Shown piece after piece: positions 21,809 to 28,735 of a DNA stretch of 28,735 nt. Position 1 is the stretch's first letter, and the number at the start of each line of letters is the position of its first letter. Source of the stretch: JAKOQB01 sp036824465 (GTDB lineage Bacteria > Pseudomonadota > Gammaproteobacteria > Burkholderiales > Burkholderiaceae_F); contig DAITAC010000052.1 of the NCBI GenBank assembly GCA_036824465.1, forward strand, positions 1 to 28,735, given 5' to 3'. Below the pieces are notes generated by a model. The model was not told the DNA's origin, searched no databases, and saw only the letters and a list, made by a program, of their open reading frames with translations. Both the position numbers and the translations under genes were made by a program.

Positions 21809-22495
21809 ATGACAAACCCTCCCCGCTTTGACATCTATGACCTCATCCACAAGGCGCTGCGCGCCGTGATGGGAGAGACTCTGACTGCCGTCGGCCGCAT
21901 GGACGCGCTTGACGACGATGACACCGCTGCCGCGCTGGCACGCGTGCGCACGCTGCTGACCCTTGCCCGTGCGCATCTAAAGCACGAGAACGACTTCGTG
22001 CATGCAGCGCTCGAGGCGCGTCGAGCTGGGTCGAGCACGCGCACTGCACATGAGCACGAGCAACACGTACACACGATTGGCGCGCTGGAGGCGCAAGTCG
22101 AGCGGGTCGAGAGTGCGAGCGGTCCGGCGCGGATGGGCGCGGTGGGCCGCTTGTATCGCGCGCTGGCGCTGTTCGTCGCGGAGAACTTCGAGCACATGCA
22201 CATCGAAGAAACGGAGAACAACCAGGCGCTGTGGGCCGCCTACTCCGATGCGGAGCTGATCGCCATCCAGGACGCGCTCGTGGCGTCGATCGCGCCGCAG
22301 GAGATGGCCGAGGTGATGCGCTGGATGGTCCCGAGCGCGACGCCGTTCGAGCGCGCGGTCCTGCTCGGCGACGTGCAGCGCAAGGTGTCGGCCGAAGCCT
22401 TCAGCGCGCTGCTCGACATCGTGCGTCCGCACCTGGCCGGACGCGATTGGGACAAGCTGATGCACGCGCTTGCCCCCTTGCCGCTGGCGGCATGA
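21809..22495 (+). CDS. Hemerythrin HHE-domain protein
   Basis: This 229-residue helical protein has hemerythrin-type di-iron ligand motifs in four helices. Candidate ligands are His14 (LIHKAL), His59 and neighbours (HLKHENDFVHAALE), the HEHEQHVHTI cluster (81-90), and EHMHIEETENN (128-138). Such domains bind O2, NO or iron or detoxify reactive species in the cytosol. AAGGAGC precedes the ATG at 21809. There is a C-terminal part (about 150-229) with no named domain. The cytochrome c gene starts 30 bp after its stop, so they are likely one unit. Confidence 0.87.
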   Translation: MTNPPRFDIYDLIHKALRAVMGETLTAVGRMDALDDDDTAAALARVRTLLTLARAHLKHENDFVHAALEARRAGSSTRTAHEHEQHVHTIGALEAQVERVESASGPARMGAVGRLYRALALFVAENFEHMHIEETENNQALWAAYSDAELIAIQDALVASIAPQEMAEVMRWMVPSATPFERAVLLGDVQRKVSAEAFSALLDIVRPHLAGRDWDKLMHALAPLPLAA

Positions 22496-22524
22496 ATGAA
22501 ACGTACTCAAACGGGAGAAAGAAG

Positions 22525-23052
22525 ATGTTGAGCAAATATCACTGGTCCGAATTTGCGTTGTGGGGCGTGGCGTTGACCGCCCTCGTTCTGGCGGCGACGC
22601 CGGCCTTTGCGCAGAGCTTGGCAAAGGACGCAACGGCGAAGCACGCCGATGCCGTCAGCGTGGAGCGGGGCAAGTATCTCGCCAAGACCGCCGGCTGCAA
22701 CGACTGTCACACCGCTGGCTACATGGCCAATGCCGGCAAAGTGCCGCAATCCGAGTGGCTGAAGGGCGACGCACTGGGCTGGAATGGTCCGTGGGGCACG
22801 ACCTATGCGCCCAACCTGCGCATCTTCATCAGCAAGCTTACGGAGGAGCAATGGGTGCACTTCGCGAAGACCGCCCAGTTGCGCCCGCCGATGCCGTGGT
22901 TTGGCCTGCGCGAAATGACTGAGGTCGATCAACGTTCGCTATACCGTTTCGTGAAGAGCCTCGGCGCACCGGGTGAGCCGGCCCCCGCCTACCTGGCGCC
23001 GGGCGTTGCACCCAAGGGTCCGTTCGTGCAGTTCCCGGCGCCGCCGCAATAG
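22525..23052 (+). CDS. Periplasmic mono-heme cytochrome c
   Basis: This 175-residue protein has a signal peptide (1-29, ending ATPAFA before Gln30) and one heme-binding CNDCH (58-62). A methionine downstream (PPMPWFG or LREMTEV, about 113-126) is the expected sixth ligand. The start ATG at 22525 has GGGAG about 7 nt upstream; an upstream ATG at 22492, overlapping the hemerythrin stop, would add 11 hydrophilic residues. It is an electron carrier or the cytochrome subunit of an oxidoreductase; no partner enzyme besides the hemerythrin is adjacent. Confidence 0.88.
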   Translation: MLSKYHWSEFALWGVALTALVLAATPAFAQSLAKDATAKHADAVSVERGKYLAKTAGCNDCHTAGYMANAGKVPQSEWLKGDALGWNGPWGTTYAPNLRIFISKLTEEQWVHFAKTAQLRPPMPWFGLREMTEVDQRSLYRFVKSLGAPGEPAPAYLAPGVAPKGPFVQFPAPPQ

Positions 23053-23072
23053 CGAGGACGGCCGACGGCGAT

Positions 23073-24434
23073 CTATTCGCCCTCGGCCAGTCGCAGTGGT
23101 CGCGTGACGTCGAGGCGGAAGCGCCCGCGACCCGTCTTGACGATGCGCATGTAAGGCACGCGCTCCTCGAGCCGGCGCGCAAGCAGGATCAGGCGCGCTT
23201 CGAGGTTGTCGCTGATGTCGGGCAGCCGTAGCGTCGTATCGAGTCGCAGCTCGCGATTGGTGAAATCCGATCGGCGTCCTGCCGCGTGTTCGCGCGCGAG
23301 CTTCCACAGGATCGCGCCGGCCACGCCCTTGATCAGGTACTCGTTGTCGACGAACACGCTGTCGTTGGCGGCGAAGCGCCGGATCACGATCGGATCGCCC
23401 GCCGGCGGCGGCGGGGTCGCCAGCGCGACCGACGACTCCTCGCTTGTATCGGCGGCCGTTTGCAGCGCGGCGATCGTCGCGCCGAGATGCGTGGCCACCG
23501 CGAGCAGCGCATCTTCGTCGTCGTGGTTGAAGCGCGCGGTCTCCTCGCTTTCAACGTACAGCACGCCGACCGCGCGGCTGCCGAGCACGATCGGCACCGC
23601 GAGCTGGCTGTGCGGCTCAGTGAGCCCCGGCAACGGAATTTCGGTTTCGAGCTGATCGCCCAGGCCGCTCGCGATCCATTGCTCGCGCGCCGCGCGGCTG
23701 TAGGTGTACTCGGCGGTGGCATGCATGATGCGGATCGGCACCCGCTGCTCGGCCGCCACACCGATCACGCCGTGGCCAAGCGGAATTTCGGAGCCGACAC
23801 CGGATGCCTCATAGCCGCGCGTGGCCACCGTGTATAGGCGCGCCGGGCGCGTCCGGCACGCTTCAAGCATCAGCACCTTGGCATGGCGAATGTCCATGTG
23901 CTCCTGCAATGCGAGCAAGGCGTCATCGAGGAGCGCCCGCAGGTCGCACGCAGCGGCAATGCGTTGGGCGATCTGGCGCACCGCCGACATCGGCTGATAG
24001 CGGCGCGGTTGAGGCGAGAGGCGCGGACCCGGGACCTGCTCGATGGCGAGCACACGATAAATGTCGGCACCGCGCAGCTTGAACACGCCGGCCATGCCCG
24101 AGTGCGACGCAATACCGGCGAGGCGAGCTTTCATGCTCTCGAACGTCGGCCCGCTTTCCTCGGTGCGCAGGTACTTCAGACGCAGCACGTAGCGCGTACC
24201 GAAGGTCGTGTCACCGACGAAGACGGTGACGAACGGATTCGCAAGAATGTTTTCGCGCGTCTTGTTGAAGAACTGGAACGTCAGTGCGACGTGGTCGCTG
24301 TCCACGTAATGGACCTGCGAAACGTAGGTCACGTTCGGCGTGCCGCTCGCGCTGCAACTGGCAAGCAGCGACGGGATCAGCCCCTCGAGGCAGGTGCGGA
24401 TCGACTCGAGCGGAATGGCGAGCGTCGTGCTCAT
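23073..24434 (-). CDS. PNPOx-like split-barrel plus GAF domain protein
   Basis: This 453-residue soluble protein has three parts. Residues 1-135 form an FMN-binding split barrel of the pyridoxamine-phosphate-oxidase type (LLASCSASGTPNVTYVSQ, then NKTRENILANPFVTVFVGD). Residues about 150-325 form a GAF sensory domain (LGHGVIGVAAEQRVPIRI, LAVPIVLGSRAVGVLYVESEE). The C-terminal part from about 350 is a mixed helix/strand region (LIKGVAGAILWKLAREHAAGRR) resembling a winged helix, without a named match. The gene begins in the ATGA of the next upstream gene. Substrate or ligand is unknown; a redox- or flavin-linked sensor is the natural guess. Confidence 0.85.
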   Translation of the reverse strand: MSTTLAIPLESIRTCLEGLIPSLLASCSASGTPNVTYVSQVHYVDSDHVALTFQFFNKTRENILANPFVTVFVGDTTFGTRYVLRLKYLRTEESGPTFESMKARLAGIASHSGMAGVFKLRGADIYRVLAIEQVPGPRLSPQPRRYQPMSAVRQIAQRIAAACDLRALLDDALLALQEHMDIRHAKVLMLEACRTRPARLYTVATRGYEASGVGSEIPLGHGVIGVAAEQRVPIRIMHATAEYTYSRAAREQWIASGLGDQLETEIPLPGLTEPHSQLAVPIVLGSRAVGVLYVESEETARFNHDDEDALLAVATHLGATIAALQTAADTSEESSVALATPPPPAGDPIVIRRFAANDSVFVDNEYLIKGVAGAILWKLAREHAAGRRSDFTNRELRLDTTLRLPDISDNLEARLILLARRLEERVPYMRIVKTGRGRFRLDVTRPLRLAEGE

Positions 24435-24913
24435 CGTTGCAGCTTGGCGCCGGCGCCGGGACCTGGCGTCTGTTCAAACGCCTCGGTGGGAGTGAAGGAG
24501 ATCGCAACCAGCTGCTCGGGTGCGAAGTGGTAGTAGCACTTCACGCCGTCTTCCGGGTAATCGAGCGCGGCGATGTGCGCGACGATGTTGTCGAAGTACT
24601 CGCGCGCGTACTCGCGGTCGGCGGGCGTCACCGGTCCAATGTCGGCACGCTCTCCCTTGAGCTGGATCGTCAGGTGCGTTGCCGGTACCGAGAACACCGC
24701 GGCAATGGGACCGCCGGCGCGCAGGTCGCGCACAACGGCGGCTGCAAGCTGCTGATCGACGTACAGCGTGACACGCTTGCGATCGCTGCTTACGCGACAT
24801 CCGCTCACCTTGAACAGCGACGGCACGTTGTTCGCGTCGCGCGATGCCACCGCGATCGACGCGGATGGACCGGAGATGGACGCCGCGTCTTTTTCGTCGA
24901 GGATGTAGCTCAT
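24431..24913 (-). CDS. Small pyridoxamine-phosphate-oxidase-like protein
   Basis: This 160-residue protein has a split-barrel pattern: IAVASRDANNVPSLFKVSGCRVSSDRKRVTLYVD, LAAAVVRDLRAGGPIAAVFSVPATHLTIQLKGERAD. The strand-rich N-terminal half is like flavin-binding oxidoreductases; the helix AREYFDNIVAHIAAL and the CYYHFAPEQLVAISF end are also family-like. Its stop overlaps the PNPOx-GAF start by four bases (ATGA), so both are made together. It could be a partner or companion enzyme of that protein. Confidence 0.8.
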   Translation of the reverse strand: MSYILDEKDAASISGPSASIAVASRDANNVPSLFKVSGCRVSSDRKRVTLYVDQQLAAAVVRDLRAGGPIAAVFSVPATHLTIQLKGERADIGPVTPADREYAREYFDNIVAHIAALDYPEDGVKCYYHFAPEQLVAISFTPTEAFEQTPGPGAGAKLQR

Positions 24914-24967
24914 GGCCGGCCGCGCACCACTGCCTGGATCGACAGGAGCGCGAGATCGTAGCGCGGT

Positions 24968-25396
24968 TCAGTGCGCGCCGGCTCCCCTCTTCCGATGCAG
25001 CCGATCGCGGAACTTTGCCGCGTCGATGATGACGCGTTCGTGTGTGCCCTCGGAGATCAGATCATGACCATCGTGCGCGGCGGCCTTGAAGGTCACCTTG
25101 CGCCCCTCGACCGCGATCACTTCGCAATCCACCGTCACCGTCAGTCCCGGTGGCGTCGCGGCGAGATGCGAGAAATTCACATGTGTGCCGACGCTTTGTT
25201 CACGCGGCCAGTCCAGATACGGCTTGATCGCAAGCTGGCAGGCGCCCTCCATCAGTCCGACCAGGAATCCCTTGGCGAAGACCTCCGGCATGTCCTGGAC
25301 CTCAGCGAACTCGCGATACAGGTGCGGCACCGTCTTGTCGCTGGGCACCGTGTAGCGGAACTGGCCTTTGATACCCGGTTTGAGATCGGGACTCAT
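24968..25396 (-). CDS. FlK-like hot-dog thioesterase
   Basis: This 142-residue protein resembles fluoroacetyl-CoA thioesterase FlK: TVPHLYREFAEVQDMPEVFAKGF (22-44), VGLMEGACQLAIKPYLD and NFSHLAATPPGLTVTVD. From memory, FlK uses Thr42, Glu50 and His76. Here Glu50 and His77 correspond, but the Thr position is Lys42. The fold and lid region are intact, so it probably hydrolyses or binds a short acyl-CoA, but substrate specificity should differ from FlK. It lies 54 bp before the next minus-strand gene and divergently from the EamA gene. Confidence 0.85.
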   Translation of the reverse strand: MSPDLKPGIKGQFRYTVPSDKTVPHLYREFAEVQDMPEVFAKGFLVGLMEGACQLAIKPYLDWPREQSVGTHVNFSHLAATPPGLTVTVDCEVIAVEGRKVTFKAAAHDGHDLISEGTHERVIIDAAKFRDRLHRKRGAGAH

Positions 25397-25434
25397 CAGA
25401 ATTCAATGGGCGGGAGTGGCCGCGATTCTATGAA

Positions 25435-26352
25435 ATGATGCCGGCCGGAGCCATGCAAAATCTCATGGAACGCAAACCCCTCGACACCACCGCAATCGCC
25501 GTGATGGTGGTGCTGACGATGCTGTGGGGTCTGCAGCAGGTCGCGATCAAGCTCGCGCTCGCGGGTGTGTCGCCGGTGGCACAGGCGGCGATCCGCTCGG
25601 TCGTCGCCACGGTGCTGCTGCTTGCGTGGGCGCGGGCGCGCTCGATTCCGCTCTTCAACCGTGACGGCACGCTTGCCGCTGGAACGGTGGCCGGCCTGCT
25701 GTTCGCTGCCGAGTTCTTCATGATCTACATCGGGCTCACTCACACCGCCGCGTCGCGCATGGTGGTGTTCGTGTATCTGGCGCCGATCTTGACCGCGCTT
25801 GGGCTTGCGTGGCTCGTGCCCGGCGAGCGATTGACCGGTGTGCAGTGGGCGGGCGTACTGCTCGCGTTCGCAGGGCTCGTGCTCGCGTTCGCCGATGGAT
25901 TCTCCACGCCCGCGCGCAATACGGTGCTTGGCGACCTGTGCGGCGTTGCCGGGGCATTCCTGTGGGCGGCCACCACGGTGCTGATCCGCACCACGCGGCT
26001 GGCGCCGGCGCGCGCGGAAAAGACGCTGTTCTATCAACTCGCGGTGTCCGCAGTTGCCTTGTCGATTGCTTCGCCGGCGATCGGCGAGCCGGGTGTGGTG
26101 CGTATCGACGGTTTCGTAATTGCCAGCCTGGTGTTCCAGAGTGTTGTCGTCGCCTTTGCCAGCTATCTCGCCTGGTTCTGGCTGCTGACCAAATACCTCG
26201 CGGCACGGCTGTCAGTGTTCTCCTTCCTCGCGCCGATGTTTGGCGTGGCGTTCGGCGTGCTGCTGTTAGGCGAATCGCTGTCGACGAAGTTCGTGCTTGC
26301 GGCGGTGGCAGTGGGGTCAGGAATCGCGCTCGTCAATCTGAGACGGCGCTAG
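25435..26352 (+). CDS. EamA/DMT superfamily transporter
   Basis: This inner-membrane carrier has ten predicted hydrophobic segments in two EamA halves over 305 residues. The halves are TMLWGLQQVAIKLAL to LVLAFADG (about 20-160) and LCGVAGAFLWAATTVLIR to LVNLRR (about 165-305). Such proteins export amino acids, metabolites or drugs. ATGs at 25435, 25438, 25453 and 25465 are all possible; none has an ideal ribosome site. The gene ends in the same CTAG as the convergent Ldh-type gene, so the two share the last bases. Confidence 0.92.
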   Translation: MMPAGAMQNLMERKPLDTTAIAVMVVLTMLWGLQQVAIKLALAGVSPVAQAAIRSVVATVLLLAWARARSIPLFNRDGTLAAGTVAGLLFAAEFFMIYIGLTHTAASRMVVFVYLAPILTALGLAWLVPGERLTGVQWAGVLLAFAGLVLAFADGFSTPARNTVLGDLCGVAGAFLWAATTVLIRTTRLAPARAEKTLFYQLAVSAVALSIASPAIGEPGVVRIDGFVIASLVFQSVVVAFASYLAWFWLLTKYLAARLSVFSFLAPMFGVAFGVLLLGESLSTKFVLAAVAVGSGIALVNLRRR

Positions 26353-27431
26353 CGACGCAGGCCTGCCGCCCCGTGCACCAGGTCCGGGTCGACGCCTAAC
26401 TTGGTGGCGGCCTCCAGGATCTCGTCCCACGTCGTCGTGTCAACTGGCACGCCGTGTGCCGTGCGCTGAGCGCGCGCTTCGCGTTCAGGCTCGCCGGCGA
26501 TGCGGACGCGATCGAAACCTTCGCGCGGCGGCGAGGCCTTGACCCAGTCGATGAATTCGAGTGTCTCGCGCTCGAACAGTGCGCGATCCCCCAGCGCTGC
26601 CGGGTTGATCAGTACCGACAACATGCCGTTGAGCACGCGCCGCTGCGTGACATCGTTGGAGTGCTGCGTCATGCCGGCCGCCAGCGCGCCGCCGAGCAGT
26701 TCGCACATCACCGCCAGCCCGGATCCCTTGTGCAGCCCGAACGCCAGGATCGCCCCGAACGGCGGGTTGACCGCATAGCGGGGCTCCTGCGTCGGCCGGC
26801 CGTGGTCGTCGAGCAGGCAGTCGGGCGCCACCTGCTCGCCCTTGTTGAAGGCAACGCGCATCTTTCCCTGCGCGAGCACGCTGGTGGCGAAGTCGAGAAT
26901 CACCGGCTCGCTGCCAGTCAGTGGAATGCCGGCGCAGAAAGGATTGGTGCCGAAGCGCGCATCGCTGCCGGCATACGGTGCGACGATGCAGCGCGAGATG
27001 ACGTTGACGAAGTGCATCGACACCATTCCGGCCTCGGCGGCCTGTTCGGCCCACGCGCCGATGCGTCCCAGGTGATGCGAATTGCCCAGCGCCACGATGG
27101 CGCTGCCCGTCTCTCTCGCGCGCGCGATGCCGAGCGCCATCGCCTCGCGGCCGATCACCTGGCCAAAACCGGCGCCGCCATCGAGACGCAGAATCGAGCC
27201 GGCATCGAGCACGACCTGCACATGCGCGTTCGGCCGCAGGCCGCCTTCCCGATACGCGTCGACGTAACGCGGCAGCATGCCGATGCCGTGTGAGTCGTGT
27301 CCGGTCAGGTTGGCTTCGATCAGGTTGTCGGCCACAGCCTCGACTTCCTGTTCGCTGCTGCCGAAGCCGCGCACCACGTGGCGGATTGCGGTGTGCAAAC
27401 GGGCGAGATCGATCGTGTGGTGCTGGATCAT
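26349..27431 (-). CDS. Ldh-family (malate/L-sulfolactate/ureidoglycolate-type) NAD(P)-dependent dehydrogenase
   Basis: This 360-residue cytosolic oxidoreductase belongs to the LDH2/MDH3 family, not to classical lactate dehydrogenase. The hallmark HDSHGIGMLPRYVDAYREGG (45-64) supplies the catalytic His, with GNSHHLGRIGAWAEQAA and TNPFCAGIP later. Members act on malate, sulfolactate, ureidoglycolate or delta1-piperideine-2-carboxylate. The start ATG at 27431 is favoured over a TTG at 27437 because GAGG lies at better spacing. It is divergent from the Bug-type receptor across about 72 bp, suggesting that the receptor's substrate and this enzyme are linked. Confidence 0.92.
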   Translation of the reverse strand: MIQHHTIDLARLHTAIRHVVRGFGSSEQEVEAVADNLIEANLTGHDSHGIGMLPRYVDAYREGGLRPNAHVQVVLDAGSILRLDGGAGFGQVIGREAMALGIARARETGSAIVALGNSHHLGRIGAWAEQAAEAGMVSMHFVNVISRCIVAPYAGSDARFGTNPFCAGIPLTGSEPVILDFATSVLAQGKMRVAFNKGEQVAPDCLLDDHGRPTQEPRYAVNPPFGAILAFGLHKGSGLAVMCELLGGALAAGMTQHSNDVTQRRVLNGMLSVLINPAALGDRALFERETLEFIDWVKASPPREGFDRVRIAGEPEREARAQRTAHGVPVDTTTWDEILEAATKLGVDPDLVHGAAGLRR

Positions 27432-27503
27432 GGGCAATGCCTCGTTTCGCGTTTATCGTTCGCCTTCCCAGGTGCGATCCTAACGACGAACGAGGGGACA
27501 GAC

Positions 27504-28493
27504 ATGATCATCCATCGCCGCAACATCATTCAGGGTCTGGTCTGCGCCGCGCTCGTGATGGCCGCGTTTCCGAGCGTGGCGCAGACCGCAGCGAACTGGC
27601 CGACCAAGCCAATCCGCTACATCGTTCCTTTCGCGCCCGGCGGCACTACCGACATCCTCGCGCGCATGATCGGCGAGAAGCTTGCCGTGGTGCTCGGGCA
27701 GCCGATCGTGGTCGAGAACAAGGCGGGCCAGGGCGGCTCGATCGGCGCGGCCGAACTCGCGCGCGCCGCGCCCGACGGCTACACGATCGGCGGCGGCACG
27801 ATCAGCTCGCACGCGATCAACGCCACGCTGTACGACAAGTTGAGCTATGACCCGGTCACGAGCTTCGCGCCGATCACGCTGTATGCGACACAACCCAACG
27901 TTCTGCTCGTGCACCCGAGCGTGCCGGTAAAGAACCTGGCTGAGTTCATCCAGTTGCTGAAGGCCAACCCGGAGAAGTATTCGTTCGGCTCGGCCGGCAA
28001 CGGCACGTCGCAGCACATCTCCGGCGAGCTCTTCAAGACGATGGCGGGCGTGAAGATGCAGCACGTTCCGTATCGCGGCAGCGGCCAGATGATGCCGGAC
28101 CTGCTGGGCGGCAACCTGCTGGTGGCGGTCGACAACATCGCCACCGCGATTCCGCATGTGAAGGCGGGCAAGCTGCGCGCGCTGGCGGTTACAACGGCCG
28201 TGCGCTCGTCGGTCGCGCCCGATGTGCCGACGATGGCCGAGTCCGGGCTTGTCGGTTACGAACTGAGCTCGTGGCAGGCGGTTTTCGCACCCGCAGGCAC
28301 GCCGGCGCCGATCGTCGAGCGGCTGTACACCGAGATCGCGCGGATCCTCAAGACGCCGGAGATCCAGAAGCGCCTGACCGATCTCGGCCTCGATCCGAGC
28401 GGCATGTCGCCGCAGGAACTCGCGGCGCTGGTCAAGGCAGATGTGCCGCGGCTCGGCAAGATCGTGAAGGAGAGCGGCGCGCGGGCGGATTGA
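27504..28493 (+). CDS. Bug/TctC-family tripartite tricarboxylate transporter receptor
   Basis: This 329-residue periplasmic solute-binding protein has a signal peptide (1-26, ending FPSVA before Gln27) and the Bug hallmarks: YIVPFAPGGTTDILARMI (39-56), VVENKAGQGGSIGAAELARAAPDGYT and GTSQHISGELFKTMAGVKMQHVPYRGSGQMMPDLLGG. Such receptors bind carboxylates; many are orphans without the TctAB membrane subunits, as here. GAGGGG precedes the ATG at 27504. By position it may act with the divergent Ldh-family gene. Ligand unknown. Confidence 0.93.
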   Translation: MIIHRRNIIQGLVCAALVMAAFPSVAQTAANWPTKPIRYIVPFAPGGTTDILARMIGEKLAVVLGQPIVVENKAGQGGSIGAAELARAAPDGYTIGGGTISSHAINATLYDKLSYDPVTSFAPITLYATQPNVLLVHPSVPVKNLAEFIQLLKANPEKYSFGSAGNGTSQHISGELFKTMAGVKMQHVPYRGSGQMMPDLLGGNLLVAVDNIATAIPHVKAGKLRALAVTTAVRSSVAPDVPTMAESGLVGYELSSWQAVFAPAGTPAPIVERLYTEIARILKTPEIQKRLTDLGLDPSGMSPQELAALVKADVPRLGKIVKESGARAD

Positions 28494-28735
28494 GCACGGA
28501 CTTATTGGTCAACATCGGCCCGACGCCTTCTCGCATTGATGGACAAGTCAACGGAGCCGACCGATCGTCGCAAAGCCGACCTTCACGGCGGTCAAAGGTC
28601 TGAAGTCCCAGGATGCCGAGATCGCTGCTGTTGCGGGTTGCGCAATGCAGGCGTTTAGCGCTAGGGCGAACGCTCGGAATCGACCCCTACGCATAGATCT
28701 CAACTAGGGATAGTTGGCGCTGGCGAAGAAACGTT
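28494..28735. other. Right-edge intergenic stretch
   Basis: There is no credible start-to-stop gene in these 242 bp. One plus frame around 28570-28706 (reading VAKPTFTAVKGLKSQDAEIA and ending RIDLN) looks somewhat protein-like but has no upstream start; it may be a relic or chance. Confidence 0.5.

Noticed and set aside
26349..26352. Shared CTAG stop of two convergent genes
   Set aside because: Overlapping convergent stops are common in dense genomes and need no special explanation.
28570..28706. Protein-like plus frame at the right edge
   Set aside because: No start codon upstream before a stop and no family match; a relic cannot be told from chance.

Overview
The window is GC-rich, densely packed bacterial chromosome. 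Protein families and gene layout point to a betaproteobacterium, most likely Burkholderiales or a relative. The main pointers are a Bug/TctC-type periplasmic solute receptor, a branched-chain-amino-acid-type ABC operon bracketed by acyl-CoA ligases, PmpAB-like YeeE/YedE proteins, and an NMT1-type ABC importer. The species assignment is inference. I saw no rRNA, tRNA, CRISPR array, phage gene or intact transposase.

Layout. (1) 1-778, minus: 5'-part of an aldo/keto reductase that runs off the left edge. (2) 833-1104: a non-coding, MITE-like element with perfect 19-bp terminal inverted repeats and internal long inverted repeats. It ends 7 bp before the next start codon. (3) 1112-3691, plus: three-gene NitT/TauT/THI5-type ABC importer (ATPase, permease, lipid-free periplasmic receptor). 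(4) 3767-5509, plus: ABM-fold monooxygenase-like protein, SRPBCC protein, and the PmpA/PmpB pair of sulfur-type YeeE/YedE membrane proteins. (5) 5497-6992: a decayed 3' end of a Crp/Fnr gene, a cytochrome P460 lipoprotein (plus), then an intact Crp/Fnr regulator (minus) whose 3' end matches the decayed copy. (6) 7169-16168, plus: nine-gene cluster of long-chain-type acyl-CoA ligase, small membrane protein, LivG, LivH, LivM, LivK, LivF, small lipoprotein and PaaK-like ligase. This looks like uptake of a carboxylic acid coupled to CoA activation. (7) 16231-16920, minus: DUF1801 protein with a histone-H1-like tail. 17071-17484, plus: AhpD/CMD-like protein. (8) 17843-21637, minus: seven tightly overlapping genes (DUF1289, 2-hydroxychromene-carboxylate-isomerase-like, MaoC-like, small PH-like membrane protein, MBL-fold hydrolase, DUF3455 lipoprotein, secreted unknown). 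(9) 21809-23052, plus: hemerythrin-like protein and periplasmic cytochrome c. (10) 23073-25396, minus: PNPOx-GAF protein, a second small split-barrel protein, and a FlK-like thioesterase. (11) 25435-26352, plus: EamA exporter, meeting tail to tail an Ldh-family dehydrogenase (26349-27431, minus). (12) 27504-28493, plus: Bug-type receptor, followed by 242 bp without a convincing gene.

Most of the window is ordinary catabolic and transport content. The parts that repay a second look are non-coding: the MITE-like element, the duplicated crp 3' end flanking the P460 gene, and a heptamer tandem array between livH and livM. Two enzymes also have altered active-site motifs: the PaaK-like ligase has no recognisable P-loop, and the FlK-like thioesterase has Lys where I recall FlK has Thr. 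I did not find a clearly new multi-gene system.
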